Shown: piece by piece, positions 23,211 through 34,400 of the stretch
Layout: every line of letters starts with the position of its first letter
Numbering within the stretch: position 1 is the first letter of the stretch
Assembly: GCA_034509735.1 (NCBI GenBank)
Contig: JACGWO010000006.1
Coordinates: 3,859,001-3,923,000, forward strand
Direction of reading: 5' to 3'
Source of the DNA: Sesamum alatum
Lineage: Eukaryota; Streptophyta; Magnoliopsida; Lamiales; Pedaliaceae
DNA: 64,000 nucleotides
Notes under the pieces: model-generated
The model's input: only the letters and a program-made list of their open reading frames with translations
Told to the model about the DNA's origin: nothing
Databases searched by the model: none
Translations under genes and position numbers: made by a program

Positions 23211-24214
23211 GGCAACATTGCAAAATGAGTCCTGTATGTATGGGGGTGTGGCAAAATTGATCCTGTAACTATGTACTGGCAATTTTAGTTCTTTATGTTT
23301 AAAATTTGTAGCAATTTTAGTCATTCCAGCCGAAAGTGGTTGGAATTAACAAAACAAATTGGGGCTTAGGATTTCAGCATCCAAATAGACATCATTTGCA
23401 CAATCAGCATTATATGTGGATGCCAATGTGGTTTACTGCCCACCACCACTCACCACCATTGCCGGTCGTCAGAATTTTTTTCCAGTGAGTCTCCGACCGC
23501 GCACACCATCACTGAACTCACCGTTTGACGCTGATTCCAATCCCGCAACGCGTGTCTCAATCGGAGTTCAAACGCTCCCCCAATCGTCGATTACAAGCTT
23601 GCTCTAAAATTTAGATCTACTTTCTCTCTCTTCTTGATTCCCCGTCGTCCAGGCTACCCATCGTTCGAGACCACCACAAATGGACTCTCCATCTTCTGAT
23701 GAGTCAAGCCCATCCATTTTCGTCCATTATCTGGCCGGTTTCATTTTCACCATTTTTTAGGGCTGCCCCACCACTATTTTTCACCGTATCACCGCCGCCA
23801 ACGATCATCTTGTCGGCAGACTACCACCCCTGTGTTCACCTCCACGGGGCGCACATCCTTCCGACCAATTTCTTTCAGTGGCATCATTATCAAGGCCTCC
23901 TCATCGGTTGACGTTCTCCCATTTCTTTTTTGTGAGGATGTGGTGGGAAAGAGTGCCTTTTTCTTTTTTTTTTTTTCTCCCTTGCCCATTTGGCTTGCCC
24001 AACATCGACGTAGGATGCCATGTGTTTTAGTCGAGTCCAATTGGCAGGCAAAACCCTAGTCCCTAATTTATCCGATTAATTTTCGGCCATTTTTGATCGG
24101 AATGGCTGAAATTGCCACTAAACTAAAATTTATAAGACTAAAATTACCAATTCGATATTTACAGGACTAGCTTTGTCACTCTCTTATATACAGAACCAAT
24201 TTTGCAATTTTGCC
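23211..24214. mobile_element. TIR element with GC-richer insert
   Basis: GGCAACATTGCAAAATGAGT on the left is mirrored by CCAATTTTGCAATTTTGCC on the right, and the inverted match extends about 60 bp further in (CCTGTATGTA / TATATACAG). The centre (23430-24060) is GC-richer with C/T-rich stretches and short ORFs and could be captured host DNA; no family was recognised. It sits inside a family C element. No clean target duplication was seen. Confidence 0.6.
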
Positions 24215-24296
24215 TTATAAATTTTTTTTAAAAAAATAAATATTTATAATTATGTCAAATTTTAGAAGAGTGGATATAATTTATCCTAAAATGTAT

Positions 24297-26403
24297 ATGA
24301 TATACATGCTACTTGAGACATGGTATTTGAGATGAGTCTTGGTACCGCTTGTTCAACTTCAAATGGTTTAACAATAATACATTTTTAAGTACAAAAACAA
24401 TTTAAAACTTAGCAGAGAGTCTGACTCAAACTTAAATAACACTTTATTTTCGAGTACAATGAACCATAAAATTATGGAAGGCTCAGGCCCAAACCAATTC
24501 TCATATGGGATCACCTTGGTTTTAAATATAATTTTGTTTGTCATAGTAGACTTATAATTTGATTATAAGGGAGTAATTTTGTATCACATTGACACAAATA
24601 TGTTTGATACATTAGTTGGATCAGTAAATCAACATCACTAAAGAATTAAAAAATATATTACAATAAATTCACGTAAAATTAGGTAAACACTTATAAATTC
24701 GACGTGACTCAAATTAATAACATCAAACTTATTCATGGCACATTAATTTTAACTGATAAATGAAATATATTTTGCAGTGGCTAGAATTGTTATTAAAGAA
24801 TGAGTTGTTCTTCCATAGCCCTTTTTGCCTAAAAAAGTTTCTTCTACGAGCGACCGTCTAGTGATTCGAGTTGAGCTGTATGTAGCAATCTTCAATTTTG
24901 TTTGAATTATATCGAGCTTCACAAGTTGTGTTTGAATTTGGTTTGATTGTTGATTTAATCGAGTTCAAGTGAAGTTTAATTGAATCAAACACAAATTAAG
25001 CTTGAGTAAATTGATATTTTAAATTATATTTTATTATTTTTATAGTTACGAAATTGAGCTCGGAAATTACCCAACGATTATTTTGTTCGAATTTAATTTA
25101 TTAAATGAATATAAATGGACTTTGTTGAGATGAGAATGTCCTCATAAAGTTGTTGGGTTTTTTATGGATCTTCGTAGATCCTGTTGTGCCATTCATCAAG
25201 CACCATGTTGGCCATTTCAATAGGATCACTTTGGTGTGCTCATTGATCCATTCGTCCTCGATGACACAACCAAGATGAAAATATGTTTTTTCAATGTATG
25301 GGGAATTTGAACGAGTTGTTGGAGTGTTAATTGGTTTAGCATAAGAAGTTTTTGCTACATCTTTGTAGGTTTGGGTGAGTTTGAAGGGAGCAAGAGGAAT
25401 TGGTTTCCCAAGGGAGTGAATCTGTTTGCAATTTGGACTGCAGTATAACAATTCTTGAATGGTTTCAACAAAATCACAAATGTTACAAGACCTCCACAAT
25501 CCTTGGAAAAGAGATCAATTCCCAACAAGAACAATTTTTGCTTGAGAAACAAAATTTAGCTGCAAGACAAGCTCAAGCGTCTACCAAGGAAGACATGGAA
25601 AAAATTCTCCAAAAACTTCAAAATGACAAATAAGACTCTCATCTCCAGTAAACCTTGCAAAAGAAACGAGGATGACTGCTTCGAAATATTTAGTCCAATT
25701 CCATAAAAAAATTTCTGTTGCAAATTTCTTTCAATAAAAGAATTGTAACATTTACTATTGTATCATAATTTCTGTGCAAGCAGTAGTTCCAGACTTTAAA
25801 AAAAAATAAAAAATGAAAATGAAAAATCATGAAAATGTGAAAAAAATGAAAAATTTGGAAAATGAAAAAAAAAATAAAAATTCGTCTGATATCCAACGGG
25901 AAAGAATAACAGTCATTATTGGCATTCTTATCCTTGACATCCATTATGACAGTTCCATCTTATCCCTAACATCCACTACAACAGCTGCACCACTCCACCA
26001 TGGTGAATTATGGTCAATGTGCTTGACAGCCACCAACAAAGTTTTGACAAAACAAATGATGCATTCTAAGACTCAGAAGTCCATCAAGTTCAATAAATAG
26101 ACTCAAAAGGAAGAGGCATGATAGAACTCACCTTAGAGCATTTTTCACACACTCTTCACTACTCTTTAGTAACTCAACAAGATAATTGTAATATTCAGCA
26201 AACAGAAAAATGATGTTTTTGATAATTCATATATATCTGAACATCCCATATTTATGTGAAAATTTCATGTATCCTTCAAAATTCAAAAAAATTATATTGA
26301 ATAAGTTTTTGATTCTCATATTATTTTGGATTCATTCTCCTTGATCCTCATTATTGTTTAAATTCTTTCAATTATATATTTCTTTTGAAGATCACACAAT
26401 TCG
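24297..26403. other. Intergenic DNA with one unrecognised, coding-like segment
   Basis: Mostly AT-rich. The stretch 25100-26100 is less AT-rich and has open frames on both strands (minus 25101-25499, 132 codons; plus 25400-25633, 77 codons, ending in a Gln/Lys-rich, coiled-coil-like tail), but no start context, splice pattern or family motif that I recognise. It may be a decayed retroelement. The GC content then falls towards the MITE at 26413. Confidence 0.35.
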
Positions 26404-26412
26404 TTTATTAAA

Positions 26413-27386
26413 GGGTTAAATACATTTTGCACCCCTGAACTATACATATAGTCTCATTTAGGCCCCTAAAGTATGAAATGTAACAAAAAGGCACCCTAAA
26501 GTATGAAATGTAACAAAAAGACGCCCTAAAATATGAAATGTAACAAAAAGGCCTCTGACAAAATAATTTAATATTAAAAGGACAAAAATGCCCTTCACAC
26601 TTATCTCCTATACATTTCATTTTATTCCCTAAAGGTATGTTTTATTACTTTATCAAAACTACTTTTAGAGATTTAAAATTTTACTCAAATTTTATTTAAA
26701 AAATAGTATTTAAAATTTATAATTTTTTTATTAATTATGTAATACAAAAAATATTTACAATCGCACTTTATGCATATATATTTTACAAAGTAAATTATTT
26801 ATGTTAAGAAATACATGTAAATATGTGTTAATAAATGATGCATATAATTTTATAAAAAAGTATGTTATATAACCTATAATTTTTTGTTTAGGTATATGTA
26901 CGCATAATTAAATGATCTCATATCATTATTCAAAAGATTATAGAATATTATAGATTAATTATATTATAGATTTGCATATTTACAATGTATTATGTTCGAT
27001 GTAATATTTTTAAATTGTATCAAAAATATTATTTTTTTTAAAAAATCAACATATATATAACAACACAAGCAAAAATTATGTAAATTTTTAAACATTATGT
27101 AAAAAATATAAGGTCTGTAAATTTATAAAGTGTTATATAGATTTTATACTAATTATAAAAATAATAAATTCTGATAGTATTTATGTTAAATATATTTTTT
27201 ATAATAATTAAAATTATGTCTTAGGGGAATGATTGAAATAAACATATATTAGGGGGTAAACAATAAGGATATTTTCGTTATAAAAAAAAAAATCCATGTT
27301 ATGAGGGGTCATTTTGTTACATTTTATAATTTAGGGGGATAAATACACTTTATGCATAGTTTAGGGGTACAAAGTGTATTTAACCC
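26413..27386. mobile_element. Mutator-like MITE with perfect 9-bp target duplication, upstream of cytochrome c
   Basis: TIRs GGGTTAAATACATTTTGC and the inverted ACAAAGTGTATTTAACCC. Flanks are both TTTATTAAA (26404-26412; 27387-27395). The left subterminal region has three tandem 30-bp units (26464, 26494 and 26524) around TATGAAATGTAACAAAAAG, mirrored once on the right. AT-rich, non-coding interior. Its right end lies 288 bp before the cytochrome c start codon. Confidence 0.88.
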
Positions 27387-27674
27387 TTTATTAAATTTAA
27401 TAAATTAATCAAAATAAATATCAAATAATTTAATTATTTTTTCTCTCAACATGGGGACTTGACCAGCCGCAGGGGTAGAAAAGGGATTTCGACACGAGAC
27501 GCCGCCTTAAAAGTCGTGTTCCTTTTACCGAGTCACAATCGCCTCCTCGAATAAATAAATAAATAAACGCCTCTGCAGTAATACGAGAGTTCTTTTTCAC
27601 TTCCGACGCCGAAAACAGAAAGCATTTCGAAACCCTAGCGCCCCAAGTAGTTTCTTCCTTTTGGCCGAGAGGAT

Positions 27675-29472
27675 ATGGCGTCGTTCAATGAGGCACCGCC
27701 GGGCGACGTTAAATCCGGTGAGAAGATCTTCAAGACCAAGTGCGCTCAGTGCCACACCGTTGACAAAGGCGCCGGACACAAGCAAGGTTTTTTTCTGAAA
27801 ATAATTACGTTTTAAATTCCGAGTTTGAGAAGTCATTCTTGTAGTGTTTTTTTTTTAAATGTCTGTTGATCTATGTCTGCGAGATCTGATTATGTTTGAT
27901 TTATTTACTTTTGTGGTGTTGTTAGTATGGATCTACGGTTAGTCATTGTGTGTTTCTCTTCCCTCTTGTATGTTTGGCCTGTTTGTTCATGCCTTATTTA
28001 ACCGGAGGTCGTTGTGTATATGTGATGGTTTTTGTTATGTGATTAAGTAAGCAAATCATGATTGAGTTCAACAATTTCCTGCTCTTTCTTTTTCATTTTT
28101 TCTTCGTCACAATTGCAAACGGTGTTTCAGCTTATTGATCCGCAATATTTGGTGTTATTGGTAGAAATGTTGTTCGGTCAGCATCTAAATAGTTGGCAAA
28201 AAATGTTAATGTATTACTTTGTGTTCAAGCGGTTTGCCAGACGATGGTTTATATGATATATCTGCTTGCATTTTCAGTGGAGCTTGTTGTATTGTAGATT
28301 CAGAACTTGCCTTGTAGACGTATTATATTATTTGTTGCATTTGCTTGTTCTTTCTTATTGTCTTTCTTATAGCTTTAAGTATATGCTCATGTCCTTGAAA
28401 TCCAGGCCCCAACTTGAATGGCCTTTTTGGAAGGCAATCTGGCACCACCCCTGGTTATTCGTACTCTGCTGCCAACAAGAACATGGCTGTAAATTGGGGA
28501 GAGAATACACTCTATGATTACTTGCTTAATCCTAAGAAGGTATGTGGTCATGTGTGCTTGCCTTTTTGCAGGAGCTGGGTTTACTTTCCAGTAAAAGTCT
28601 TTGTCAAGGTTACTGCACTCTTGAACTAATTTTTTCCAAAAGACAAGTTCTTTTGGATCGGATTCAGTTATGTGATGTCATATTTAGATAGTTTGGTTTA
28701 TATTGTCTGGATATCGATATGCGGACCTGGATTCTCTTGTAGTTTCCACGGAAATTGGTTTTGTTAGATGTTGTCTGTTTTGCCAATATTTGGTAAAAAC
28801 CAAAATTTATTGCTCTTGTTTCCAATTGGAATGTCTGAAATAAGGCTTATTTCCTAAGACGTCACCCGAACCACATAGCACACACTTAAAACTCTCATTT
28901 TCTACTTCCAATGCAATATTTTAAAGGTATATATGAAACTTTATATCCGAACTGTTATCAGAAACTCATTGTCAAGTCAAATAAGAGCTGTAATATTGGG
29001 AGAAGGGGAGTATTATTTCTACAGAGCTTAAATTTTTTTAGGATTCCAACTAATGGGAAGTTAATGGCTTCCAGGCAAACGCATATGTTTCTTTCTTTTT
29101 GTGAATTTGGTTTCTCTTTCCTCTGTGGTGGTTAGCCCTAACATTTTTAAGTAGTTAATTGCTGCTTAGCTTTTAGCTTTTCTTTGTTGACTTGTAAATT
29201 CCCCCTAGAGTTCTCTGTGCTGCTTGTATTTCATTTTTCTAGCTTTTCTTTGTTGAGTTGTAAAATTCCCACTAGAGTTCTGTATTGCTGCTTGTATTTC
29301 ATTTTTCAATATTGCTACTACTGCTGAGAGAGAGAAAAGTTTAATGACATCTGAAAATGGGTGCGTTTTGTTGTTGCAGTACATACCTGGCACTAAGATG
29401 GTCTTCCCTGGACTGAAGAAACCTCAAGAACGTGCAGATCTAATTGCTTATCTCAAGCAGGCAACTGCTTGA
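27675..29472 (+). CDS. CYTC: Cytochrome c
   Basis: Three exons: 27675-27786, 28406-28539 and 29380-29472, 112 residues plus stop, the usual plant length. It carries electrons from complex III to complex IV in the mitochondrial intermembrane space. The plant-type N-terminal extension ([11 protein letters not shown]) precedes the haem-binding CAQCH (Cys23, Cys26, His27); the axial Met is in GTKMVFPG (about residue 89), and the C-terminal [15 protein letters not shown] is conserved. Exon 1 ends inside a Gly codon (CAAG|GTTTTT, then CAG|GCCCC); intron 2 is phase 0. The initiator context ATATGGCG is good. Intron 2 contains a 66-bp tandem duplication (29175-29306). The upstream region has an AATAAATAAATAAATA stretch near 27550 that could serve as TATA. 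Confidence 0.97.
29175..29306. repeat. 66-bp tandem duplication in cytochrome c intron 2
   Basis: Two copies (29175-29240 and 29241-29306), both beginning AGCTTTTCTTTGTTGA and ending TGCTTGTATTTCATTTTT, with a few mismatches. Confidence 0.8.
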
Positions 29473-29901
29473 AGATTATTTAAACGACATATTACTTTTC
29501 CTGAGAGTTGGAGACAATTGGGTATCTGTTCAGGCGGTATTTTTTTTCCTAGTAAACATAGCTGAACGATACTTTGTTGAATAATAGCGTCATATTCTAC
29601 GCTGTGCTGTTCTCTTTGGCCTTTGCCAGCAGTAGAGAATTTTGTTGCCAGTATAGGCTTTGTCAAGACATTGTTTTATTGACAAAACACGGACCAAGTG
29701 AGATTAATTGCGAAATCTAATAGATTTCATTTGCCATTTGGTGTTCAAGATTAGTTAAAATTTGGTTTGATTGACAGTAATCTGATATCTGTTCCAGGAA
29801 TTTAGTTTGTTTTACACTTTTTAGGCCATGCTTGGAGGATTACATCTGCAATGATTAACATAGGCTTAATGCTTTTCTTCTCCCTTCATGTGTAAATATT
29901 T

Positions 29902-30036
29902 GGGATAATTATATTTAAACCTAAGGATAGTTTGTGTAATGATGTTGATGTTTCTTGTGAGTATATGTGTAATTTTTAAAAGATAGGATGATTTGTACAA
30001 GTAAGGTATAAGATAGGGGATGGAAATATAATTATC
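29902..30036. mobile_element. Short family A MITE
   Basis: Begins GGGATAATTATATTTAAACC and ends GGAAATATAATTATCTC. Flanks TAAATATTT and TAACTATTT match at 8 of 9 positions. It lies about 430 bp downstream of the cytochrome c stop. Confidence 0.6.
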
Positions 30037-31230
30037 TCTAACTATTTATATTTGGTATGTGATTGGATAAAGACGGGTAAAAGGTTGGTGAACATCTTTG
30101 AACCTGAACCTAAAGGTTTAAATTAACAACGTAAAACTTAACCCAGAAACTACTTGGCTATTCCAATGGGGTATAGTTTAGAAAAAATGACCAATCACAT
30201 GACAAGTATATCATACTTACCCTTGATTAATTTGATTCGTCCAAATTCAATCCGAACAAGAATTTTCCTCTGCTCCCATGTACAACTGTGCTTTGCGTCT
30301 CTTTCACGTAGATGGTGCATCCATGTCAATAATTATTGCAGTTTGGGAAAGAATATAGCAACAATAAGCCTAACTAAAATACAAAATAAAGAAAAGAATC
30401 ACAATTCCTAGTGCTTGTATGGTTGTAAGCCATTTCAATTTTAAATTATAACTTGAATTACACACTTTTTCTCCTGATTTTTTTTTTAATAACAAAGCAA
30501 TCTACTTATACCTTTTTATTTTTTTTATGCTTTATAGGATCAAAATGAAGATAAATCCTTTCATGGGCTTATTTCCTTTTATATTTTTTTTCAAATAATA
30601 AGTGTACTGAATGATATACATTCTAATGTTCACAAGAAATGATGTCATTTGTGTACAAATTTTAAATAATTTGTACCAACATTGATGTCGAATTTTGTAA
30701 TGTTGAATGAGAGTCATTGTTATATTTATATATAAAATGATCTTAAATAATAATAATAATCCAATTACGGGTTTTAAAAAAATGAAATATTTTGAAAATC
30801 CCAAATTTAGTACTATGAGAATGTGCAATAAATCCAGTTATACAATTGATTAAAAAAGTCCTCCATGCTTTCAAACACAATTATTACAACCTAAATTACA
30901 TTCAATTTTAATAATTAATGCCACCCCATCCATGACCACAAAGGGAGAGTACAGATGCCTACGTGGCACAAACCCACTAGCGAGTACAACCAATACGCCG
31001 TAACCGCGACAAGAGTACACGCACGTATAATACATTTCCCCCGTGTAACTCGGCACCATTTTCAAACGTTTTTCTTTTGCTTTCTTTCGAACTAGAAGCA
31101 CGAGGAGTATCCATCTTCCTAGTATACTGTACTGCGGTGTACAAACCGATACATACACGTGTCCTGTATCTACATGCACCCAAAACGTTCAAGTGGGTGG
31201 CGTTAATGGTGGGGCTTTGGAGTTGGAGTA
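30037..31230. other. Intergenic region, including promoter of the DUF707 gene
   Basis: No gene recognised. GC content rises after about 30880; a TACGTGGCAC element (about 30959) and ACACGTGTCC (about 31154) contain ACGT cores of the G-box type, plausible in the DUF707 promoter. Confidence 0.4.
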
Positions 31231-31451
31231 AGCGGCGTGGTTGAAGAAGGGGAAAAAAGATACCTTTATTGCCTTAGTTCTGTTGGCTTTCTCTTTATTC
31301 TTTGCTTTTCTCAGGTGGGCTGTTCGACTTTCTTCTGATTAGTTCAAAAGTCCGAAGAAAAGGGGAAAAAAAGGTGGTTTTTTTGGTTTATCTGGTCGTC
31401 TCTGCGGCCAACCGTTCCTGGGATTTCGTTGGAGTTGAATTCTCATGCACC

Positions 31452-34400
31452 ATGAAGTCATACAATTGTGTAATTTTCTCTATCTTCTATTTTTCTTGTC
31501 CTCTCTCTCTCTCTCTGTCTCTCTGTTTGTGTGTGTTTATTTGCTTTCTTGCATGAATTTAACTTAAAATGTCTAAATGGGTATCTCCGGTTGTTGGGGT
31601 GGGGTTGGGGGAAGGGTTGCGCCTTTTGCTTGCTGAGAAACAGAAGCTAGAATTTATGCTGATTTTGTATGAGTTAATTTGATGTTAAATGTATCAGAAA
31701 CTTCCTTAATTTGTTATGAAAATTATTCTTTGCCATTGATGTGATGATGTTCTGAGTTTGGTTTAGTTAAGACTTTGTTATGTCTTCCCCTGTTAATACC
31801 TGATGAAGTTTTGGTAAGTCTGTTGCCGTTGGCTGATAGTCATACTCGTGGTCGTGGGCATCAAGTTCTGCAAATTAAATGATTCCAGCCTTTGCCTGCC
31901 CTTTGTAGAGAATGTCTGTTTGTTTTCTGTTTTCTCCATGTTTCTCTGTCATTCAGATGTTACTCTTAAATTGACGGTGGTCGCCGACATGGTTCCAGGT
32001 AGAATCTTGTTATAGATTCTTATTTATCCGTGAAACACTTTGGCCATTCGGGCACCATGATTCTTTTCAAATGGACTGGTTTTTATTAGGCCTTTGATTC
32101 ATCTTGGCAATGATTTCTGTCATTTTCAAGTTCATGTGGAAATTGCTAGTTGATGTTGATTTCATTGAATCTTATGTAAACTAGTTTTACGATTTTAGGC
32201 CAACAGGATGAATACTGATTAAATTTTCTGTTTTGTTTTTTGAGTAAATTGGAATGTTATCTCATACCATCAAATTGTGTTTCATTGTCAGGCTTTACCC
32301 TTATCAGATCCTAAAAGCAGGTCATGTCTCTGCAGCCTTTTCATAACGGTGTCCTTGATTTGTGGCGTTTACTTCATCGGGGGCGCATGGCTGAGGAAAG
32401 ATTTATTCAAGGTGTGTTCAGTGTTCATCCTAATTTTCCTTATTTTTCTGAATTGTTTAACTATATTCTTAATCACACACAAAAAGGTTGAGCACTCTTC
32501 GGTTGAATTTTTGAGTTTACTTGTGCATATAATTTTTAAACATAGTAATTACTACTTTTTTAATTTTGGGAGGAGGAAAGAGATCATTTTCATTTGAAAA
32601 TACAATTTACTATATTGAAATCTTCTAATCCATCTTCCACTCTTCTAATCCATTTTCTTTGTTTTTGTTATAGTGTGTCTGACTTGGAAGGTTATGAGAC
32701 ATTCCACATCAAATAGTCAATATATTTAAATGGCGAACTATGTCTGGACCGAACATATGCACAATTGTTTGATTGAGTAAATAAGCGCCTATTCTGTATA
32801 ACTTGAATGATCAGAAAAATAAAAAGATTGAGTTGTCTTTACCTTTCTGGCAGTGGAACAATACCTTAGTGGAGACTGTCGAATCTCTTAATTGCTTATT
32901 CTTTTTCCTACCATGATAAGAACAATACCTTAGTGGAAACAGTAAGTCTTTATACTGTAGCTTTTCAGAGTTTGTAGTATTGTTTTCTTGTTTCTTAGCT
33001 CCAGTCTTGCATTCTGCAACCTTCTGAGGCACATAAGATGCGACAGACTCAAGCGACATCCTGTTAACTTATTTGTTTCAGAGCGATCAAAAAACTTTTC
33101 TAAAGCATCACCTTGCATGTTTCTTGTGTTAAATTGGATTCTGCTAGTAATGCACAGCATATTGTCAATGCAGTTATCACCTGGATTTGGACTGAACACG
33201 ACACGGCGACATAGAGACTTGGATAGATGCGAGGTAGTGCATTATTTTCGTTGGCATCCAAGTATTTGACAATTGCAAGTTATAGTCAACTTTAGAAAAT
33301 GAAGTCTCTCATATTTTGCCGGGTGTAGGAAGGTGGAACCTTGCAGAACTATAAATGTTTAACAGAATACGGGAAGAAATCGGTTCTAGTAGAAAAATTG
33401 TATCCAAGTAAGGCCCTTGTTATAAATCCTGAAACAGTTTCTGAAATTTGACATAGAAAAGGGATTTGTAGTTACCTGAAGTTCAGATATGAATTTCCTA
33501 GACAATTCTTGCTCTAGGAATTAAGCATCCGAACGTGGGATCTGGAATGTTGATTCTCTCAAGAAAGATTGCTTTCTTGAATCGGACATGCCGTTTGTTT
33601 GAGGTTTTTAAGGATTCATCCATCATGAGCATTAGTGAAGTTAAAGAGTCATTTTTCATAGGCACCGTCCATATAAACTTATTATGCATGACGCGGAGAT
33701 CCTTCTATGAAGGTATACTCACTGGATATAAAAATCAACAATACCAGAGAGAATGCACACCTCGAAAAATGCAAAGTTTGTCGTTTCTTCTATTTTCGTC
33801 CTGTTTCTCTTGCATGATTATTCTAATCACTTCCTGATTCTAACTGAAAGACTTTGTTTTTCGTCTTAGGGGAAATGCAGGCCAATTGGTACTGAAGCTT
33901 TGCCTGAAGGCATTATTTCCAAAACGTCAAACTTGGAAATGCGCCCTTTGTGGGGATCTGTTTCAGAGGATGTATGTCTAAGTTACACTACAATTTTCCG
34001 TTAGATTGAAAGAGTCTATAATGATGGTTTGCAACACCTTATAAATAGTGTAAGAAAGTCATAAACTCAATGTAGGGGAATAAAATCAATATTGATGAGA
34101 TGATCTTTAGACGAACTTTGTTTTGCTTCCCATGTGGCAACTTTCTTTATTTTCTTCAGGTTGTCGTTCCTAATGGTCTCTATCGACTTATATAATTCTT
34201 CTTGTGATATTGTTTCTCGACTTTGTACTTCTTTCATTTACCATATATAGTTCATTTGCACAGAACAAGTCAAAGAATGCAATGGGTTTGTTGGCCATCT
34301 CGGCTGGGATAAGTCAAAAGAGATTGGTGAACGAAATAGTTAAGAAGGTGGTTTTTGTCTGTCCTTCTCTTTTTCATTGTTATTGAACTCCATCAGATGT

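Larger units (their letters stand above)
22172..24296. mobile_element. Family C TIR element carrying two nested insertions
   Basis: The left end (GGTAAATAACGGTTATTTTC, then TTGACATAATTATATATGC) is mirrored by AATTATGTCAAATTTTAG...ATAATTTATCC at 24250-24296. It has been split by a MITE (22236-22897) and by a larger TIR element (23211-24214). The remaining interior (22907-23210) matches the copy at 7589 (for example CGTTGTTAGATGGACGTC). Confidence 0.65.

Noticed and set aside
26464..26555. Three short direct repeats considered as CRISPR
   Set aside because: Contiguous 30-bp units without spacers, inside a plant MITE.
32277..32597. 106-codon frame on the plus strand read as its own gene
   Set aside because: The first 40 codons are exon 2 of the DUF707 gene; the rest reads into the intron.
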